DNA of 64,000 nt, from contig OX246737.1 of the NCBI GenBank assembly GCA_945910005.1, positions 79,571,483 to 79,635,482 of the forward strand, written 5' to 3'. Under the pieces are notes generated by a model that did no database searches, was not told the DNA's origin, and saw only the letters and a list, made by a program, of their open reading frames with translations. Shown one piece after another: positions 21,401 through 34,549 of this stretch; the first letter of the stretch is position 1; the number at the start of each line of letters is the position of its first letter. This DNA is from Isoperla grammatica. Taxonomy: Eukaryota; Arthropoda; Insecta; Plecoptera; Perlodidae. Made by a program: the position numbers and the translations under genes.

Positions 21401-24400
21401 CAGGAGCAACAAGTAGATACACCACCATCGCAGACAACCTACTTGACCGCCGCACGGGACAGTACGGCCGGTCACCCTGTTAGCCACCACCGGCGCCCAG
21501 GAGCAACAAGTAGATACACCACCATCGCAGACAACCTACTTGACCGCCGCACGGGACAGTACGACCGGTCACCCTGTTAGCCACCACCGGCGCCCAGGAG
21601 CAACAAGTAGATACACCACCATCGCAGACAACCTACTTGACCGCCGCACGGGACAGTACGACCGGTCACGCTGTTAGCCACCACCGGCGCCCAGGAGCAA
21701 CAAGTAGATACACCACCATCGCGGACAACCTACTTGACCGCCGCACGGGACAGTACGACCGGTCACGCTGTTAGCCACCACCGGCGCCCAGGAGCAACAA
21801 GTAGATACACCACCATCGCGGACAACCTACTTGACCGCCGCACGGGACAGTACGACCGGTCACCCTGTTAGCCACCACCGGCGCCCAGGAGCAACAAGTA
21901 GATACACCACCATCGCAGACAACCTACTTGACCGCCGCACGGGACAGTACGACCGGTCACCCTGTTAGCCACCACCGGCGCCCAGGAGCAACAAGTAGAT
22001 ACACCACCATCGCAGACAACCTACTTGACCGCCGCACGGGACAGTACGACCGGTCACCCTGTTAGCCACCACCGGCGCCCAGGAGCAACAAGTAGATACA
22101 CCACCATCGCAGACAACCTACTTGACCGCCGCACGGGACAGTACGACCGGTCACCCTGTTAGCCACCACCGGCGCCCAGGAGCAACAAGTAGATACACCA
22201 CCATCGCAGACAACCTACTTGACCGCCGCACGGGACAGTACGACCGGTCACCCGGTTAGCCACCACCGGCGCCCAGGAGCAACAAGTAGATACACCACCA
22301 TCGCAGACAACCTACTTGACCGCCGCACGGGACAGTACGACCGGTCACGCTGTTAGCCACCACCGGCGCCCAGGAGCAACAAGTAGATACACCACCATCG
22401 CAGACAACCTACTTGACCGCCGCACGGGACAGTACGACCGGTCACGCTGTTAGCCACCACCGGCGCCCAGGAGCAACAAGTAGATACACCACCATCGCAG
22501 ACAACCTACTTGACCGCCGCACGGGACAGTACGACCGGTCACCCTGTTAGCCACCACCGGCGCCCAGGAGCAACAAGTAGATACACCACCATCGCGGACA
22601 ACCTACTTGACCGCCGCACGGGACAGTACGACCGGTCACCCTGTTAGCCACCACCGGCGCCCAGGAGCAACAAGTAGATACACCACCATCGCAGACAACC
22701 TACTTGACCGCCGCACGGGACAGTACGACCGGTCACCCTGTTAGCCACCACCGGCGCCCAGGAGCAACAAGTAGATACACCACCATCGCGGACAACCTAC
22801 TTGACCGCCGCACGGGACAGTACGGCCGGTCACGCTGTTAGCCACCACCGGCGCCCAGGAGCAACAAGTAGATACACCACCATCGCGGACAACCTACTTG
22901 ACCGCCGCACGGGACAGTACGACCGGTCACGCTGTTAGCCACCACCGGCGCCCAGGAGCAACAAGTAGATACACCACCATCGCAGACAACCTACTTGACC
23001 GCCGCACGGGACAGTACGACCGGTCACGCTGTTAGCCACCACCGGCGCCCAGGAGCAACAAGTAGATACACCACCATCGCAGACAACCTACTTGACCGCC
23101 GCACGGGACAGTACGACCGGTCACCCTGTTAGCCACCACCGGCGCCCAGGAGCAACAAGTAGATACACCACCATCGCAGACAACCTACTTGACCGCCGCA
23201 CGGGACAGTACGACCGGTCACCCTGTTAGCCACCACCGGCGCCCAGGAGCAACAAGTAGATACACCACCATCGCAGACAACCTACTTGACCGCCGCACGG
23301 GACAGTACGACCGGTCACGCTGTTAGCCACCACCGGCGCCCAGGAGCAACAAGTAGATACACCACCATCGCAGACAACCTACTTGACCGCCGCACGGGAC
23401 AGTACGACCGGTCACGCTGTTAGCCACCACCGGCGCCCAGGAGCAACAAGTAGATACACCACCATCGCAGACAACCTACTTGACCGCCGCACGGGACAGT
23501 ACGACCGGTCACGCTGTTAGCCACCACCGGCGCCCAGGAGCAACAAGTAGATACACCACCATCGCAGACAACCTACTTGACCGCCGCACGGGACAGTACG
23601 GCCGGTCACCCTGTTAGCCACCACCGGCGCCCAGGAGCAACAAGTAGATACACCACCATCGCAGACAACCTACTTGACCGCCGCACGGGACAGTACGGCC
23701 GGTCACCCTGTTAGCCACCACCGGCGCCCAGGAGCAACAAGTAGATACACCACCATCGCAGACAACCTACTTGACCGCCGCACGGGACAGTACGACCGGT
23801 CACGCTGTTAGCCACCACCGGCGCCCAGGAGCAACAAGTAGATACACCACCATCGCGGACAACCTACTTGACCGCCGCACGGGACAGTACGACCGGTCAC
23901 CCTGTTAGCCACCACCGGCGCCCAGGAGCAACAAGTAGATACACCACCATCGCAGACAACCTACTTGACCGCCGCACGGGACAGTACGACCGGTCACCCT
24001 GTTAGCCACCACCGGCGCCCAGGAGCAACAAGTAGATACACCACCATCGCGGACAACCTACTTGACCGCCGCACGGGACAGTACGACCGGTCACCCTGTT
24101 AGCCACCACCGGCGCCCAGGAGCAACAAGTAGATACACCACCATCGCAGACAACCTACTTGACCGCCGCACGGGACAGTACGACCGGTCACCCTGTTAGC
24201 CACCACCGGCGCCCAGGAGCAACAAGTAGATACACCACCATCGCAGACAACCTACTTGACCGCCGCACGGGACAGTACGACCGGTCACCCTGTTAGCCAC
24301 CACCGGCGCCCAGGAGCAACAAGTAGATACACCACCATCGCAGACAACCTACTTGACCGCCGCACGGGACAGTACGGCCGGTCACCCTGTTAGCCACCAC

Positions 24401-24514
24401 CGGCGCCCAGGAGCAACAAGTAGATACACCACCATCGCAGACAACCTACTTGACCGCCGCACGGGACAGTACGACCGGTCACCCTGTTAGCCACCACCGG
24501 CGCCCAGGAGCAAC
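21401..24514. repeat. 97-bp tandem array, 32 units
   Basis: CAGGAGCAACAAGTAGATAC recurs every 97 bp from 21401 to 24505 (3104/97 = 32 exactly). The units are almost identical; nearly all differences fall at three places: GCAGAC/GCGGAC, TACGACC/TACGGCC and CACCCTG/CACGCTG (one unit has CACCCGG). No unit is open in one frame because 97 is not divisible by 3 and the unit holds stops, so it is not coding. Confidence 0.97.
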
Positions 24515-24696
24515 AAGTAGGCCTTCGACCAACACGGACATCCTGCTAGGGCGTTAAGTAGCACCCCACGAGGGGAGAACAAATTTGGTCTTTATACCCA
24601 TTAATTTTAGGATTAGTTTGTAATATCCCTTTAGAATAGAAACCTGGCATTTTATATGTATTTTTATTGTCATATTATTTGTATCCTGTCTACCTG
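24515..24696. other. Right flank of the 97-bp array
   Basis: Begins with a diverged partial unit, then AT-rich unique sequence up to the Harbinger-like element. No gene. Confidence 0.4.
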
Positions 24697-24902
24697 GAGG
24701 CCAAGTCTTGAAACTCACGTTTCAACTCACCACCCGTTTCAAGTCGCAAATTCCCGCAAGTCGCAAGAAAAACATCAAAACGGTAGTCTTGAGACAAATT
24801 TGTGAAACGGGCGGTGACTTTACTCGCAAGTTTTTTTACGTTTCAAACCACGAGCTATAACGTTGCGAGTTGTCAGTTATTTGCGACTTGAGGTGGAGCA
24901 AG

Positions 24903-25052
24903 ATGGAGGATGTTGCAATAATAAATGCGATTGCCGAACTTGAAGAGGCCGAAATAGCAGAAAACAACATACAAGAACGTTTCCGCACCGTTATTAATCC
25001 ATTAAATGCGTTATCTGACACGAAATGTATTAAATATTTCAGGCTCCAATCA
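24903..25052 (+). pseudogene. Harbinger transposase N-terminal remnant
   Basis: From ATG 24903 the frame reads MEDVAIINAIAELEEAE, then NPLNALSDTKCIKYFRLQ and a stop. The pattern NP-x2-x-LSD-x5-(Y/R)FRL is typical of the N-terminus of Harbinger-family nucleases, ahead of the DDE domain. Nothing of the catalytic domain remains in the element; the frame ends where TAGGCCTA-rich tandem repeats begin. The ORF could be extended to an upstream ATG at 24870. Family assignment rests on this short pattern plus the 3-bp target duplication. Confidence 0.5.
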
Positions 25053-25375
25053 TGAAACATAGGCCTACTCGGATCCTTGCATAGCCTAGCTAGGCCTAGG
25101 CCTACGCCTAGATCCTACATAGAAAATGTGTGTGTGAGGCACTCCAATCATGAAACATAGGCCTACCTACTCGGATCCTTGCATAGCCTAGCTAGGCCTA
25201 AGCCTACGCCTAGATCCTACATAGAAAATGTGTGTGTGTGAGGCACTCCAATCATGAAACATAGGCCTACCCATAGAGAAATAAAAGAGGGCCTACCGGA
25301 TACTCGGATCCTTGCATGGTCTAGCTAGGCCTAGGCCTACGCAGCCTACGCCTAGATCCTACATAGAAAATGTGC
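25045..25375. repeat. ~100-bp tandem repeat, three units
   Basis: Three copies of a unit running ctccaatcatgaaacatagg, then actcggatccttgcat, gcctagctaggcctagg and cctagatcctacatagaaaa. The last copy carries small insertions. Contained in the Harbinger-like element. Confidence 0.85.
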
Positions 25376-25818
25376 TTTCCCTAGGCGGGCCTATCTTCTA
25401 CGTGAAAAGACCCACAAGGCTTAAAGGCCTAGACATGCCCTAGACCTAACATTTCATACTAACTTCTCTCCCGAGGCCGAGGAGGAGGTTAGAGGTTAGA
25501 GAACATATGTTTGTACACGCACGGCAATGACAGCGAGAGCGACAACAACAAACCAAGTCGTCACGCCTCGACTATTGGATGGATCGAAAGATGCAAGTTG
25601 TAACGCGCTTTGTCATTGGTCATTTATTGAGTTGTTGTGGGCGGAGTTTGATAACGCAAAAAATCAGTAACCCGCAAAGTTTTGATCTGACAAGCGACTT
25701 CAGGCGCAAGCCTAATTTCAAGACTACGACATTAGTAGAAGTCAAGTCGCATGCGGTTTGGAAACAGTGAGTTGATTCGCATTGCGACTTGATTCGCAAG
25801 GTTTCAAGACTTGGCCTC

Positions 25819-26485
25819 CTGTGCTAAACCAAACCTCTCCATCCCGTACGATCGAGTGTAATCCACTACTCGGCCAATCGGCCACATTACAGGCTCAAAT
25901 TCGGGATGGTGCTTGTAGTGCCAAAAGTCAGGACTATGCCGGCTGCCTGACGGTGTTACGGATCAGCGCGTGTGCGTTGGTCAGTCATCCGACACGTCTT
26001 GTCTAACATCACAGCCAAACAATATAAATTAAAGGAATACAAGTAAATCATCAAATTAATGAACAAAATGTGTTCATTATCTTAAATCGTTTCTTATACA
26101 GAAATAATTACTTGTTGGGTACTGTCCTCGTACGAAATCGCTCGTGTCAGGCAGGCCCACATGGACAAACGTAAATGTCACAGGGATTACTGGAGGTTCA
26201 GTGAGGCCTTCGTATGGCCTCAGGACACCCGCCATTAACCTTTAGAGAATATTACCAGCCGAACTTTTAACATAAACACATTTGGCTACCATAGGAGCAA
26301 GGTAAGCCAACGAGTTGTTTCTGTATTGATAACAGGCAACGATGGCCTTGACTTGGCCTTGACGTTGTGTGGGAAAATAATGTCAGTGTATTGGTATATA
26401 TCTAGCAAGCAAAGCGAATAACATGTTATTCTTTGACTCTCCCGATCCAATAGAGGTAAATACAGGCCAGTAATATGCTGCTAAT
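25819..26485. other. Spacer, no recognised feature
   Basis: Unique sequence; one 74-codon ORF without domains. Confidence 0.4.
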
Positions 26486-28059
26486 CAGTGGCGGCTCGTG
26501 GGGTTTGAAATAGGTAGGGCACAAATCAGTTAACATTTAAAAAGGGTAGTTAGTCGCATTTTAGAGTTGCATTTGGACACTGGCACAGATACAGAAGATA
26601 GGCCTAATAAAATAACAGCACATGCAAACTTACCTAATATTTTAACGTCTGTGTCATTGTGTTTACGAACAGAAATTCTATAGCCGTCATCTATAGTTGT
26701 TGTCTGATATTATTCCTACCTATCAACGGTAGACTCATTTCATTGTCCAAATGACTTTGGATAGTCCATGTTTTTTGGTTTTCTCGCCAAAGTGTTTCAA
26801 ATCTTTGACACCAATCCTGTTATGTCTTATCTAAAATAAGTTCACACTACTTCAGGATGAATATAGATTTATTGAACACTTTTAATAACACATAAAGAAC
26901 CCTACCATGTCTGAAATTGGACACCCGACTACCGCGTCGAGTCATGGCTAGCTGGATATTTAAACAGTATGACCAACTTAAGAACTAAAACTACCTACTT
27001 ATGAAAACTAGGCTAGTTGATAAATACAACAACCACAACAGCAATAGCTGTGTTAATGTGAGGTTATGTAAGCTATATGTGACAAATCCCTACCCATGTA
27101 TAACCACCGCCAAACAAAAGGCATGTAAAACAGAAGAATGCATTAGCTAGAGGACAGCCGCAAATCCATTCGTGTGTCCGGTGATGGGGGGTTGCTGCAG
27201 CCAAGACGACTTGATCCAGGCAAATGAGAAAGCAACACATGCCGCTGTTTTTTGGGGTGGATGCATTTGAGCCGGACACGGACATTCATTCGTTCATTCG
27301 TATGCTGATTTGTTAAAAGTTCTAGTACGAGTTATATTTTTGTCCCGGCATAGCTGACTAATGCACAAGTCTGGTCTTGGTGGACCTAATCTCTTCGCTA
27401 GCAGTCGATCTTCGTAACTCAAGTATTTTTTTTTTTAAGTATCTTACCTCATTCATTTTGTTTTGGTGTAACACGGAATATTATCACTGTCCATAATTAT
27501 TATGTGATGAGGCTACACTACTGTCACTCACACACTACAAAGTCAAATCCACGTAAATCACTCACTGCACTAATGTAGGCCTACACAAAGACAACCCCCT
27601 GTCAGCACACAATCGGCACACAATCACACGCACTCAGATCGCGTGGTATTAGCATTGAGTTTACTCAATGATAACAGCAGTCCAACTGTCTAACAACTTG
27701 GGCCAGGAAACCACAGGCTCTACCTTGCCTACCGTTTACATTTATTTTCGGGGGTTTCCCTCACACTTTCTTGAAAAAATGAAAGTGCGGCTGCGCCGGG
27801 TAGATGACTCGCTGCAAGCCAGCCACACGCAAGGTCGTACTATCTGCACTCTGCATACTATCACACTCTGTCGCAGACTTCGGGTACTGCCTGAATAAGC
27901 GCCCAGCGCGCTTTTATTTGAACATGTGCATTTTGAAAATACAAACTTCGATTTTATGTAAATATATCAGTCCACAACTCGGAATTTAATGTGAGTGATT
28001 GTTGGCGGGATGAAAGGGAGGGCACGTGCCCGTGTGCCCTTATGCACGAGCCGCCCCTG
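26486..28059. mobile_element. 1.57-kb hAT element (CAGTGGCGGCTCGTG ends)
   Basis: CAGTGGCGGCTCGTGGGG and TGCACGAGCCGCCCCTG are inverted ends. The exact 8-bp duplication CTGCTAAT lies at 26478-26485 and 28060-28067. The terminus is a widespread hAT type. No transposase ORF survives inside; ORFs of 60-76 codons are unrecognised. Confidence 0.92.
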
Positions 28060-28090
28060 CTGCTAATACTTATACGCCAGTCAGAGACTG

Positions 28091-29180
28091 TTGGTATTTA
28101 CATTATGGCTGAGGATGGGAAATACTTCTTTCAGGATTGTCGCTGATGAGACTGTTTGTATAAAGAGACTAATTGATAAGTTGCAATATATGTATGGTGT
28201 CGAAGATTTAGCAATAAAGTGGATTGAAGATTATCTCACTGGGAGGAAACAACGTGTGAGATTTGGTGGATCTACATCTAATAGTGTAAGTTGTGAAAGT
28301 GGTGTCCCACAAGGATCTGTGTTGGGGCCACTGTTATTTTTGATATATATAAGCGATGTGTTCATATGTGCTAGGAATTGTTTTTTGAATTTATATGCAG
28401 ACGATATGGTTTTATCAATAAGGGGTTTGAATGTCTATGAAATGATGAGTAAAATGAATAATATTTTGGACAACTTTGCAATTTGGCTAATGATAAACAA
28501 ATTGAAATTGAATGTAAACAAATCCAAATGTATGTTTATAGGAAGTGGTAGAAATGCAACCTATAATACATGGAATGATGTCAACTGTATAAGAATAATT
28601 GGGGTAAAGTTAGAAATGGTAAACGAATATAAATATTTAGGTATTGTAATAGATAATAAATTAGATTTTAAAAACCACGTGAACTATGTTGTAAAAAAAA
28701 TTGGAAAAAAGGTAGGTTACCTTAGAAGAATAAGTGGACATCTTTCCTTATGGACTAGGTTAATGGTTTACAATGCAATTATCAAGCCACATTATGAATT
28801 TAGTGCAACAATTTTATTTCAAGCTTACCAAGAAGATGTTAATAGGCTGCAAATTATCCAAAATAAAGCAATGCGTTGTATTATTAAATGTAGAAAAACA
28901 GTTCCAATACGAGTGATGTTATCAACACTAAATTGGCTCTCTGTTGTAGATAATAATATGTTACTGGCTATGGTGTTTATGTTTAAAATAATGAAGGGCT
29001 TGTCGCCTAGTTATCTAGCGGATAAGTTTGACTATGTTAATATGGTGCACAGTATAGGTACAAGAAGTGCAATCAACAGAAATGTGTATTTGACTAATTG
29101 TAATTCAAATAAATTGTATAAATCAATTTTTTATTTAGGATTAAGACAGTATAATCTGTTACCAATAGAAATTAAGGTTA
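28091..29180 (+). pseudogene. Truncated CR1/jockey-like LINE reverse transcriptase
   Basis: An open frame of about 360 codons without a 5' end. It begins just before the YLTGRKQRV block, then has the motif-B region SGVPQGSVLGPLLF, motif C FLNLYADDMVLS (catalytic YADD) and the NKLKLNVNKSKCMF thumb-side block. The EYKYLGIVIDNKLDF block and the C-terminal LRQYNLLPIEIK block typical of CR1/jockey-type elements follow. The finger region with the first catalytic aspartate (motif A), the endonuclease and ORF1 are absent. The C-terminus is also cut: after IEIKV the frame enters unrelated sequence ending at 29233. The preserved frame suggests a fairly young insertion. The ATG at 28091 is not a real start. 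Confidence 0.9.
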
Positions 29181-30236
29181 GGATATCGCTAGCACTAGGG
29201 CCCGCTAGAGGGGTAAGGGGGAATGCAACATAGTTTGCCGTACATTAGAGTAAAGTACCCATATCTTCGGAACTAATAAAGCTATGAAGGTGATCGTGGA
29301 CTTTTTAGAAAGCTTAAATCATCAGCTTCAATTGTATCTATAAATTGATTACTAATGTCTATAATTACATAATGTTAATGCTCTTTTAATTAACATCTGT
29401 AAAATTGAGTTCTAGATCGATATTTAGACCAAATATTAATCCAGCAACGAAATTCAAACGTTTTTGCATAAAACGCATACATTGTAAGGTCTAACCGCAG
29501 GTGTATTTTCAATTTTCAAACTCGACTTCAATGAAAAAAATAATTAATGAAACTTAATTAAATTACCTATTGTTTGTGAATATGATATGATATTAACAAA
29601 AGACCGACGGTTAGACCTTGCATTTGGTTCTAGAACTTGAATGCTTTTTAAAATTTTAAGATATCTTACACCGTTCTCAAACTATCAATTAAATTAGTTT
29701 TTAAAATTTTAAGAATTATTTTGTTCGACAAGGAGCGCTTAGAGTGGCAGTGTTTGGAACTCGGTAGTAAGTTGACCATTCATTCGCGGGAAGGACAAAA
29801 TGCAACTTTGGAACAGATTGAAGCTTGTCACCTGTCACATACCTAATTACACTATAATTATGTGGTCGTACCGCATGGATAGTTCGATACTGAAATGCAG
29901 CTCAACGATGCTCGCCTGCACCTACGCTTACAATTATTTCGAAATTTCACTTGTGTTAATATCGGCCTAATCTACAAGATATCTACGATACACTGTAGTT
30001 TGTAAAGATTATCAATTTACACCATTTGAGACAGACTCGCAACCGCGTATCACCAGTAGGCCTACTGAGATGAGAATCCATGAATGTGTTTTGGGGAGCT
30101 GCATAAGCAACCAGACCTAATAATTTATGCGAGGACGAAAATTCGTTGTTTGTATGTCACATACTAATATTAAATATGGGTTAATTAGCAATATGTGATA
30201 AGATGGTTTCGTGATCACTTGTTATTGGTATGTTTA
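29181..30236. other. AT-rich spacer
   Basis: No gene. AAGGTCTAACCG at 29485 and its inverse CGGTTAGACCTT at 29609 could be the ends of a ~130-bp miniature element. Confidence 0.35.
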
Positions 30237-30242
30237 TTGATT

Positions 30243-30277
<35 letters not shown>

Positions 30278-30363
30278 TTACAACGCCAAATGACATTCAC
30301 AAGTTCAACGTTACATATAGCATAAAAGATATTGTATATAATAATAATAATAATAATAATAAT
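30237..30363. repeat. (TTTA)n and (AAT)n microsatellites
   Basis: About ten TTTA units at 30238-30280 and an (AAT) run of eight units near 30339-30363. Confidence 0.95.
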
Positions 30364-32660
30364 ATAAAACCTTTTATAATTGGTAATTCACTCCTATGTA
30401 CCTGTAATATTTGCATAATCCATTCAAGTTTGACGCAACAGCAGTGCGTAGATTCAACAAATACACGTAATAATGTATGGCAGTAAATATATGTTACCAC
30501 TATAAAAAATATCCTGACTGAAATCTTCGTAGGCTATCTATCGAATGTATATCCACTTATATTTGTATCAAATACTAATTTTTATTGTGATTTATGGGAA
30601 CAAAATAATAGACGGGCTTGGTCTTATCAGGCTTGTGTATGTGTTACCCTCTCCACTACTCGAGTCCGCTGTTATCTTTCGTTCTGCACCTGCGTCGGAT
30701 CATATTTCAGAACATATCTTATCACACTCGTAGGTCGACGGCTGACATCACAACACACCAAAAATGACCGCCAATACAATTTATCGACTGATGAATTAAC
30801 AGAATATTCATATTTATAGTGATTGTATGTGTTTATTTTCATTATTTTATGGATACCAAATTTCGAATCTCGATTCTATTGTAAAAACTGACCGAGCTAC
30901 ACTTGTTTAAAGACTAAAGAAAACAAACTGGAAATCTGAATTGCTTTATACAATCTTAGATGATAAATAATACAGGACAGTGTTCAAAGTTGCCGTTGAA
31001 TTACTTCTAATTTACTGTACGATTGTAACAAGAGACTAATGAGTAATGAATGATATTTGCCCCGAACTAGAATGGAACCCGTGTACGCCAGCTTGGCGGT
31101 CTAATTATGATCTTACGATCTGAAATAATCGTGGGCCACAAGAACCATAAATGTGTAAATTGCTACGTTCAGCAATTAGATGAGCTCTTATGCCAGAGCA
31201 TTGGTACGTTATGTCGGAGTGCGCTGGTTCGATCACAGTTGGGGAAAACTTATGACGATTGCTCCATATACATACAATTAAACAGTACACTGGTTTTGTA
31301 GCTAAATGAAGCTATATATTTATAACATGGGATTAGGTATAAAAAAATACGCACTCTTTACTAGTGACAGCGTCGCCAACAGGTGTGCGTGTGGTTATCC
31401 ATGGACCCAAGTACCATTGTGAAATGCAACTGACAATGATTCCCAATAATTCATTACTTTCACATTTTTAGTTATTGAATACGGGTCTGAAGTAAACTGT
31501 GTAGTAGGCAACCTATAGACACAACGTAATAACACAACGCAAACAAATTAATATCTACAAGAAATCACTAAACACAAAAGAAACCACAGTAGGCTTATAA
31601 GTCTATAACATAAAAGCCATACGTACATAACCCGTCATACCCCACTCCCCCCCGTCATGTACCCGTTGCTCTGTAATTTAGAACGCCACAACATTGGTCT
31701 AAGACAAAAATCTCAACTTTGTTTTGGTACGGATGTTCCTCGTAAGACACAGCACACTAGGAGCACAGCTAGGAGTGTTTTCAATTTTCATTGAGCTTCA
31801 AATCTACAAAAACCTAGTCCAACTGAAGAGCATTTACCAGACCCACATTTGCGGGCGTTTCACCGCCAATGCAGGTGCACAGTTTAACAATAGCAACATT
31901 CTCAAATTTTTACTCTGTGGATATAAAAAAACAAAACAATTCCGTTCCGATAAAAAAAACTCACAAAAATATGAATTAAAATATATTTTTAACCATAATT
32001 AGACCAAAGTTTGGCCAGTTGTGGGGGAAATTAGAAACGAGATAGACGGATTTTTTCAAAGCTACAACCTAGCTAATAGTCTAACGAAGAGTACAGACCC
32101 AAGCATATTGCTTTATTAAAAAAAAAAAAAAACAGTACTTGATCGGAAAAAAACTATGTAATGATTTCAGTCAATAGAAAACAAAACCAAAACACTCGAA
32201 ATGTTCAATGCGAGATAAAGGGAGGTGAAGACAAGGTCCCTGTTATCCGAGACCATGCAGTCGACCGACCACTTTGTAGCGATAAGATAACTGACACCGA
32301 GGGGGGGGGGTCGGGGACGCTTACGCTAGTCAAGAAAACTACTTTCTGTCGTGAAATGATAAAAAAATTAAAATGCACATTCTAATTTAAAGAACAGTTT
32401 TGTAATAACAATGCAATTTGAATGGAAGTTGTAGCGTAATTAGCAGTGCAGCTATGAATAAAATGCGTTCTTGCTTAATTGTGTGAATTGTCATATCAAG
32501 CTGAACACACTTTCCTGTTATCTGAGACCACACAGTCGTCGGCCACTTTGGAGCGATAACCGACCCTCGCTTTCCGCCCGCATTCCTCTGTGCCCATGAA
32601 CAGAAGACGTCTTCCATTCATAGACGTCTGATAAGTTGCCGGCATCCAAATTCAAACCCC
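30364..32660. other. Spacer with one tRNA-like fragment
   Basis: No protein gene recognised. At 31177-31240, agctcttatgccagagcatt followed by gctggttcgatcacagttgg resembles the D-arm and B box of a tRNA-derived SINE. No intact tRNA fold is present. Confidence 0.35.
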
Positions 32661-32679
32661 GCGTTATTTTGACCAGTGG

Positions 32680-32860
32680 CGCCTAACTAGCGGATTTGCT
32701 TGGTACTAGACGTAGGTATAGGGACACGTTAAGGAAGTTAATAGTGTTGGTTTGTTTAAAATTAAATGTAAGGAGTGGATAGTGAAGAATAAATAAATGT
32801 ATGTAGGATGCCCAAATAGCTGTTAAGCTAATAAATAAAGTACATTACATTACATTACCA
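32680..32860 (+). mobile_element. Possible LINE 3' end with (ACATT)n tail
   Basis: A short 3'-UTR-like stretch (gaataaataaatgtatgtagg) ending in acattacattacattac, the kind of pentamer tail seen on CR1/L2-type insertions. No coding part, so tentative. Confidence 0.35.
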
Positions 32861-33000
32861 ATCATCGGTCCTCGGTGACTCGTGCGGGGGGGGGGGGGGG
32901 GCGCGTTTCTAAACGTTTGTATGTGTCATCGAATTAACGTTTGAGAAAGAGAAACATCGAAATCGGTCCAGAGGTTCACGAATTCTTGGCGCTATCGCCG

Positions 33001-33450
33001 CGCGTGACGTCACCCTGGGGTCAACGCTTAGCCGGAAGAAGGGGTGGTAGCGTAGCAACCCAGCAAATCCATTGAAATCTATGGCTGGCGCGAAGCCGCA
33101 CCATTATGAGTCGCGCGTGACGTCACCCTGGGGTCAACGCTAGCCGGAAGAAGGGGTGGTAGCGTAGCTCCCCAGCAAATCCATTGAAATCTATGGCTGG
33201 CGCGAAGCCGTACCATTATGAGTCGCGCGTGACGTCACCCTGGGGTCAACGCTAGCCGGAAGAAGGGGTGGTAGCGTAGCTCCCCAGCAAATCCATTGAA
33301 ATCTATGGCTGGCGCGAAGCCGTACCATTATGAGTCGCGCGTGACGTCACCCTGGGGTCAACGCTTAGCCGGAAGAAGGGGTGGTAGCGTAGCTCCCCAG
33401 CTAATCCATTGATAGCTATGGCTGGCGCGAAGCCGTGCCCTTATGAGCCA
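33001..33450. repeat. 112-bp satellite, four units, each with a TGACGTCA palindrome
   Basis: CGCGTGACGTCACCCTGGGG starts at 33001, 33114, 33226 and 33338, giving periods of 113, 112 and 112. Each unit then has gccggaagaaggggtggtag and atggctggcgcgaagccg. The 8-bp core TGACGTCA is a full CRE consensus and is preserved in all four units. Confidence 0.95.
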
Positions 33451-34013
33451 CGCTACATGAAAGGAGAAAAAAGTACGTAGGAAAACCAAGGATTAAAATT
33501 GTTGCAAAAGGTATAAGTGGAAATTGTGTTACGTTGTAATTGTGGGATGTGGCGTGTGAACAGAGATGCCAACGGACACAGAATCAATTTGGTGCTTCAA
33601 ATCACTTTTAACAAAGGCAAGATTCGGTTGCATGTACCACGGCATTTGATTCCGTTGTGCTCTACATATGTACATTCAGAACTGCCCGATATAATTTATG
33701 GTTACAAACAAATTGTTACGAAAAGAAGAAAGAACTTGAAAATAAAATTTCAAGCATTTTAATTAAATTTCAAAATCGTCATTATCGAAATAAATACAAC
33801 ACACGAGTGTATTTTAAGAGTGAACAAGGTTCTTCCGTTTTAGATTGTCTAGCCACTGCATGTTTATGGACAGCAGGAAACCGTGTTTTTTTCCCCCCAG
33901 GAAAACGTTCATAGAAATGTTCCAATCTGTGTTTCGCGCATTACTGTAACGAATAACGCCACATTTGTTTAACATAATGCAAGAAAAACACGCACATCAA
34001 AAAAACTTATAAT
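33451..34013. other. Spacer before the foldback structure
   Basis: Two overlapping ORFs of about 80 codons (33517-33914), without recognised domains. Confidence 0.35.
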
Positions 34014-34354
34014 CTAGGAAAACGCTGTGTGACGCCTTGATAAGCGAGCGCGTCCACGTCCACGAACTTTCAGGCGAAAAGTTCTCAAAGCTATCGTCAA
34101 TGTTCAATGTAAGAGATAAAGATAAAAGTGTCGCAAGCGGCTTTGTTGCTCCAGCACCATTATAATGAAAACACTAATATCATCGTCAATATAAGAAGGT
34201 TCACATTTTTTCACAAAACAACCATCAACAACCCAAACAAATGTGTGCAAAACTTGGACTTTTTATTGACATAGTAATTATACTTCCTGCCATTGTGCAA
34301 TAACAGATTGTTCGTCCATATACATTATAGCTTGGATTTTTCTTTGTTATAGTT

Positions 34355-34549
34355 AAAGGCTGGTCAACACAGATTTTTTAAGCATTAGATTTAAGGTTTT
34401 AAGATGTTGTTTTAAAAACAACAATGAAAACAATGTCTTAAAACTAAAACTTTGTGTGAACGCCAGTACGTGTTTCCTATGATCCAACTTTACGACTACG
34501 CGTTAAACCTTAAATCGTATGTCTTAAAAATCTGAGTGGACCAGCCCTT
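34355..34549. mobile_element. ~195-bp MITE (AAGGCTGGTC ends)
   Basis: aaggctggtcaacacagatt is inverted at aatctgagtggaccagccct. The element interrupts the left arm of the foldback structure, since arm homology to 39.6-39.9 kb resumes on its far side. Confidence 0.7.

Larger units (their letters stand above)
24697..25818 (+). mobile_element. Harbinger/PIF-like non-autonomous element, 3-bp TSD CTG
   Basis: Inverted ends GAGGCCAAGTCTTGAAAC / GTTTCAAGACTTGGCCTC, flanked by CTG on both sides. Subterminal regions carry many copies of AAGTCGCAA and its inverse. A 3-bp duplication and the encoded N-terminal peptide both point to Harbinger. An internal tandem repeat at 25045-25375 follows the coding remnant. 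Confidence 0.75.

Noticed and set aside
21401..24514. CRISPR-like array
   Set aside because: Units are contiguous 97-bp repeats without distinct spacers, and the genome is eukaryotic.
33517..33914. THAP-domain exon
   Set aside because: Cysteine spacing and the downstream AVPTIF/FHRFP-type residues are missing.
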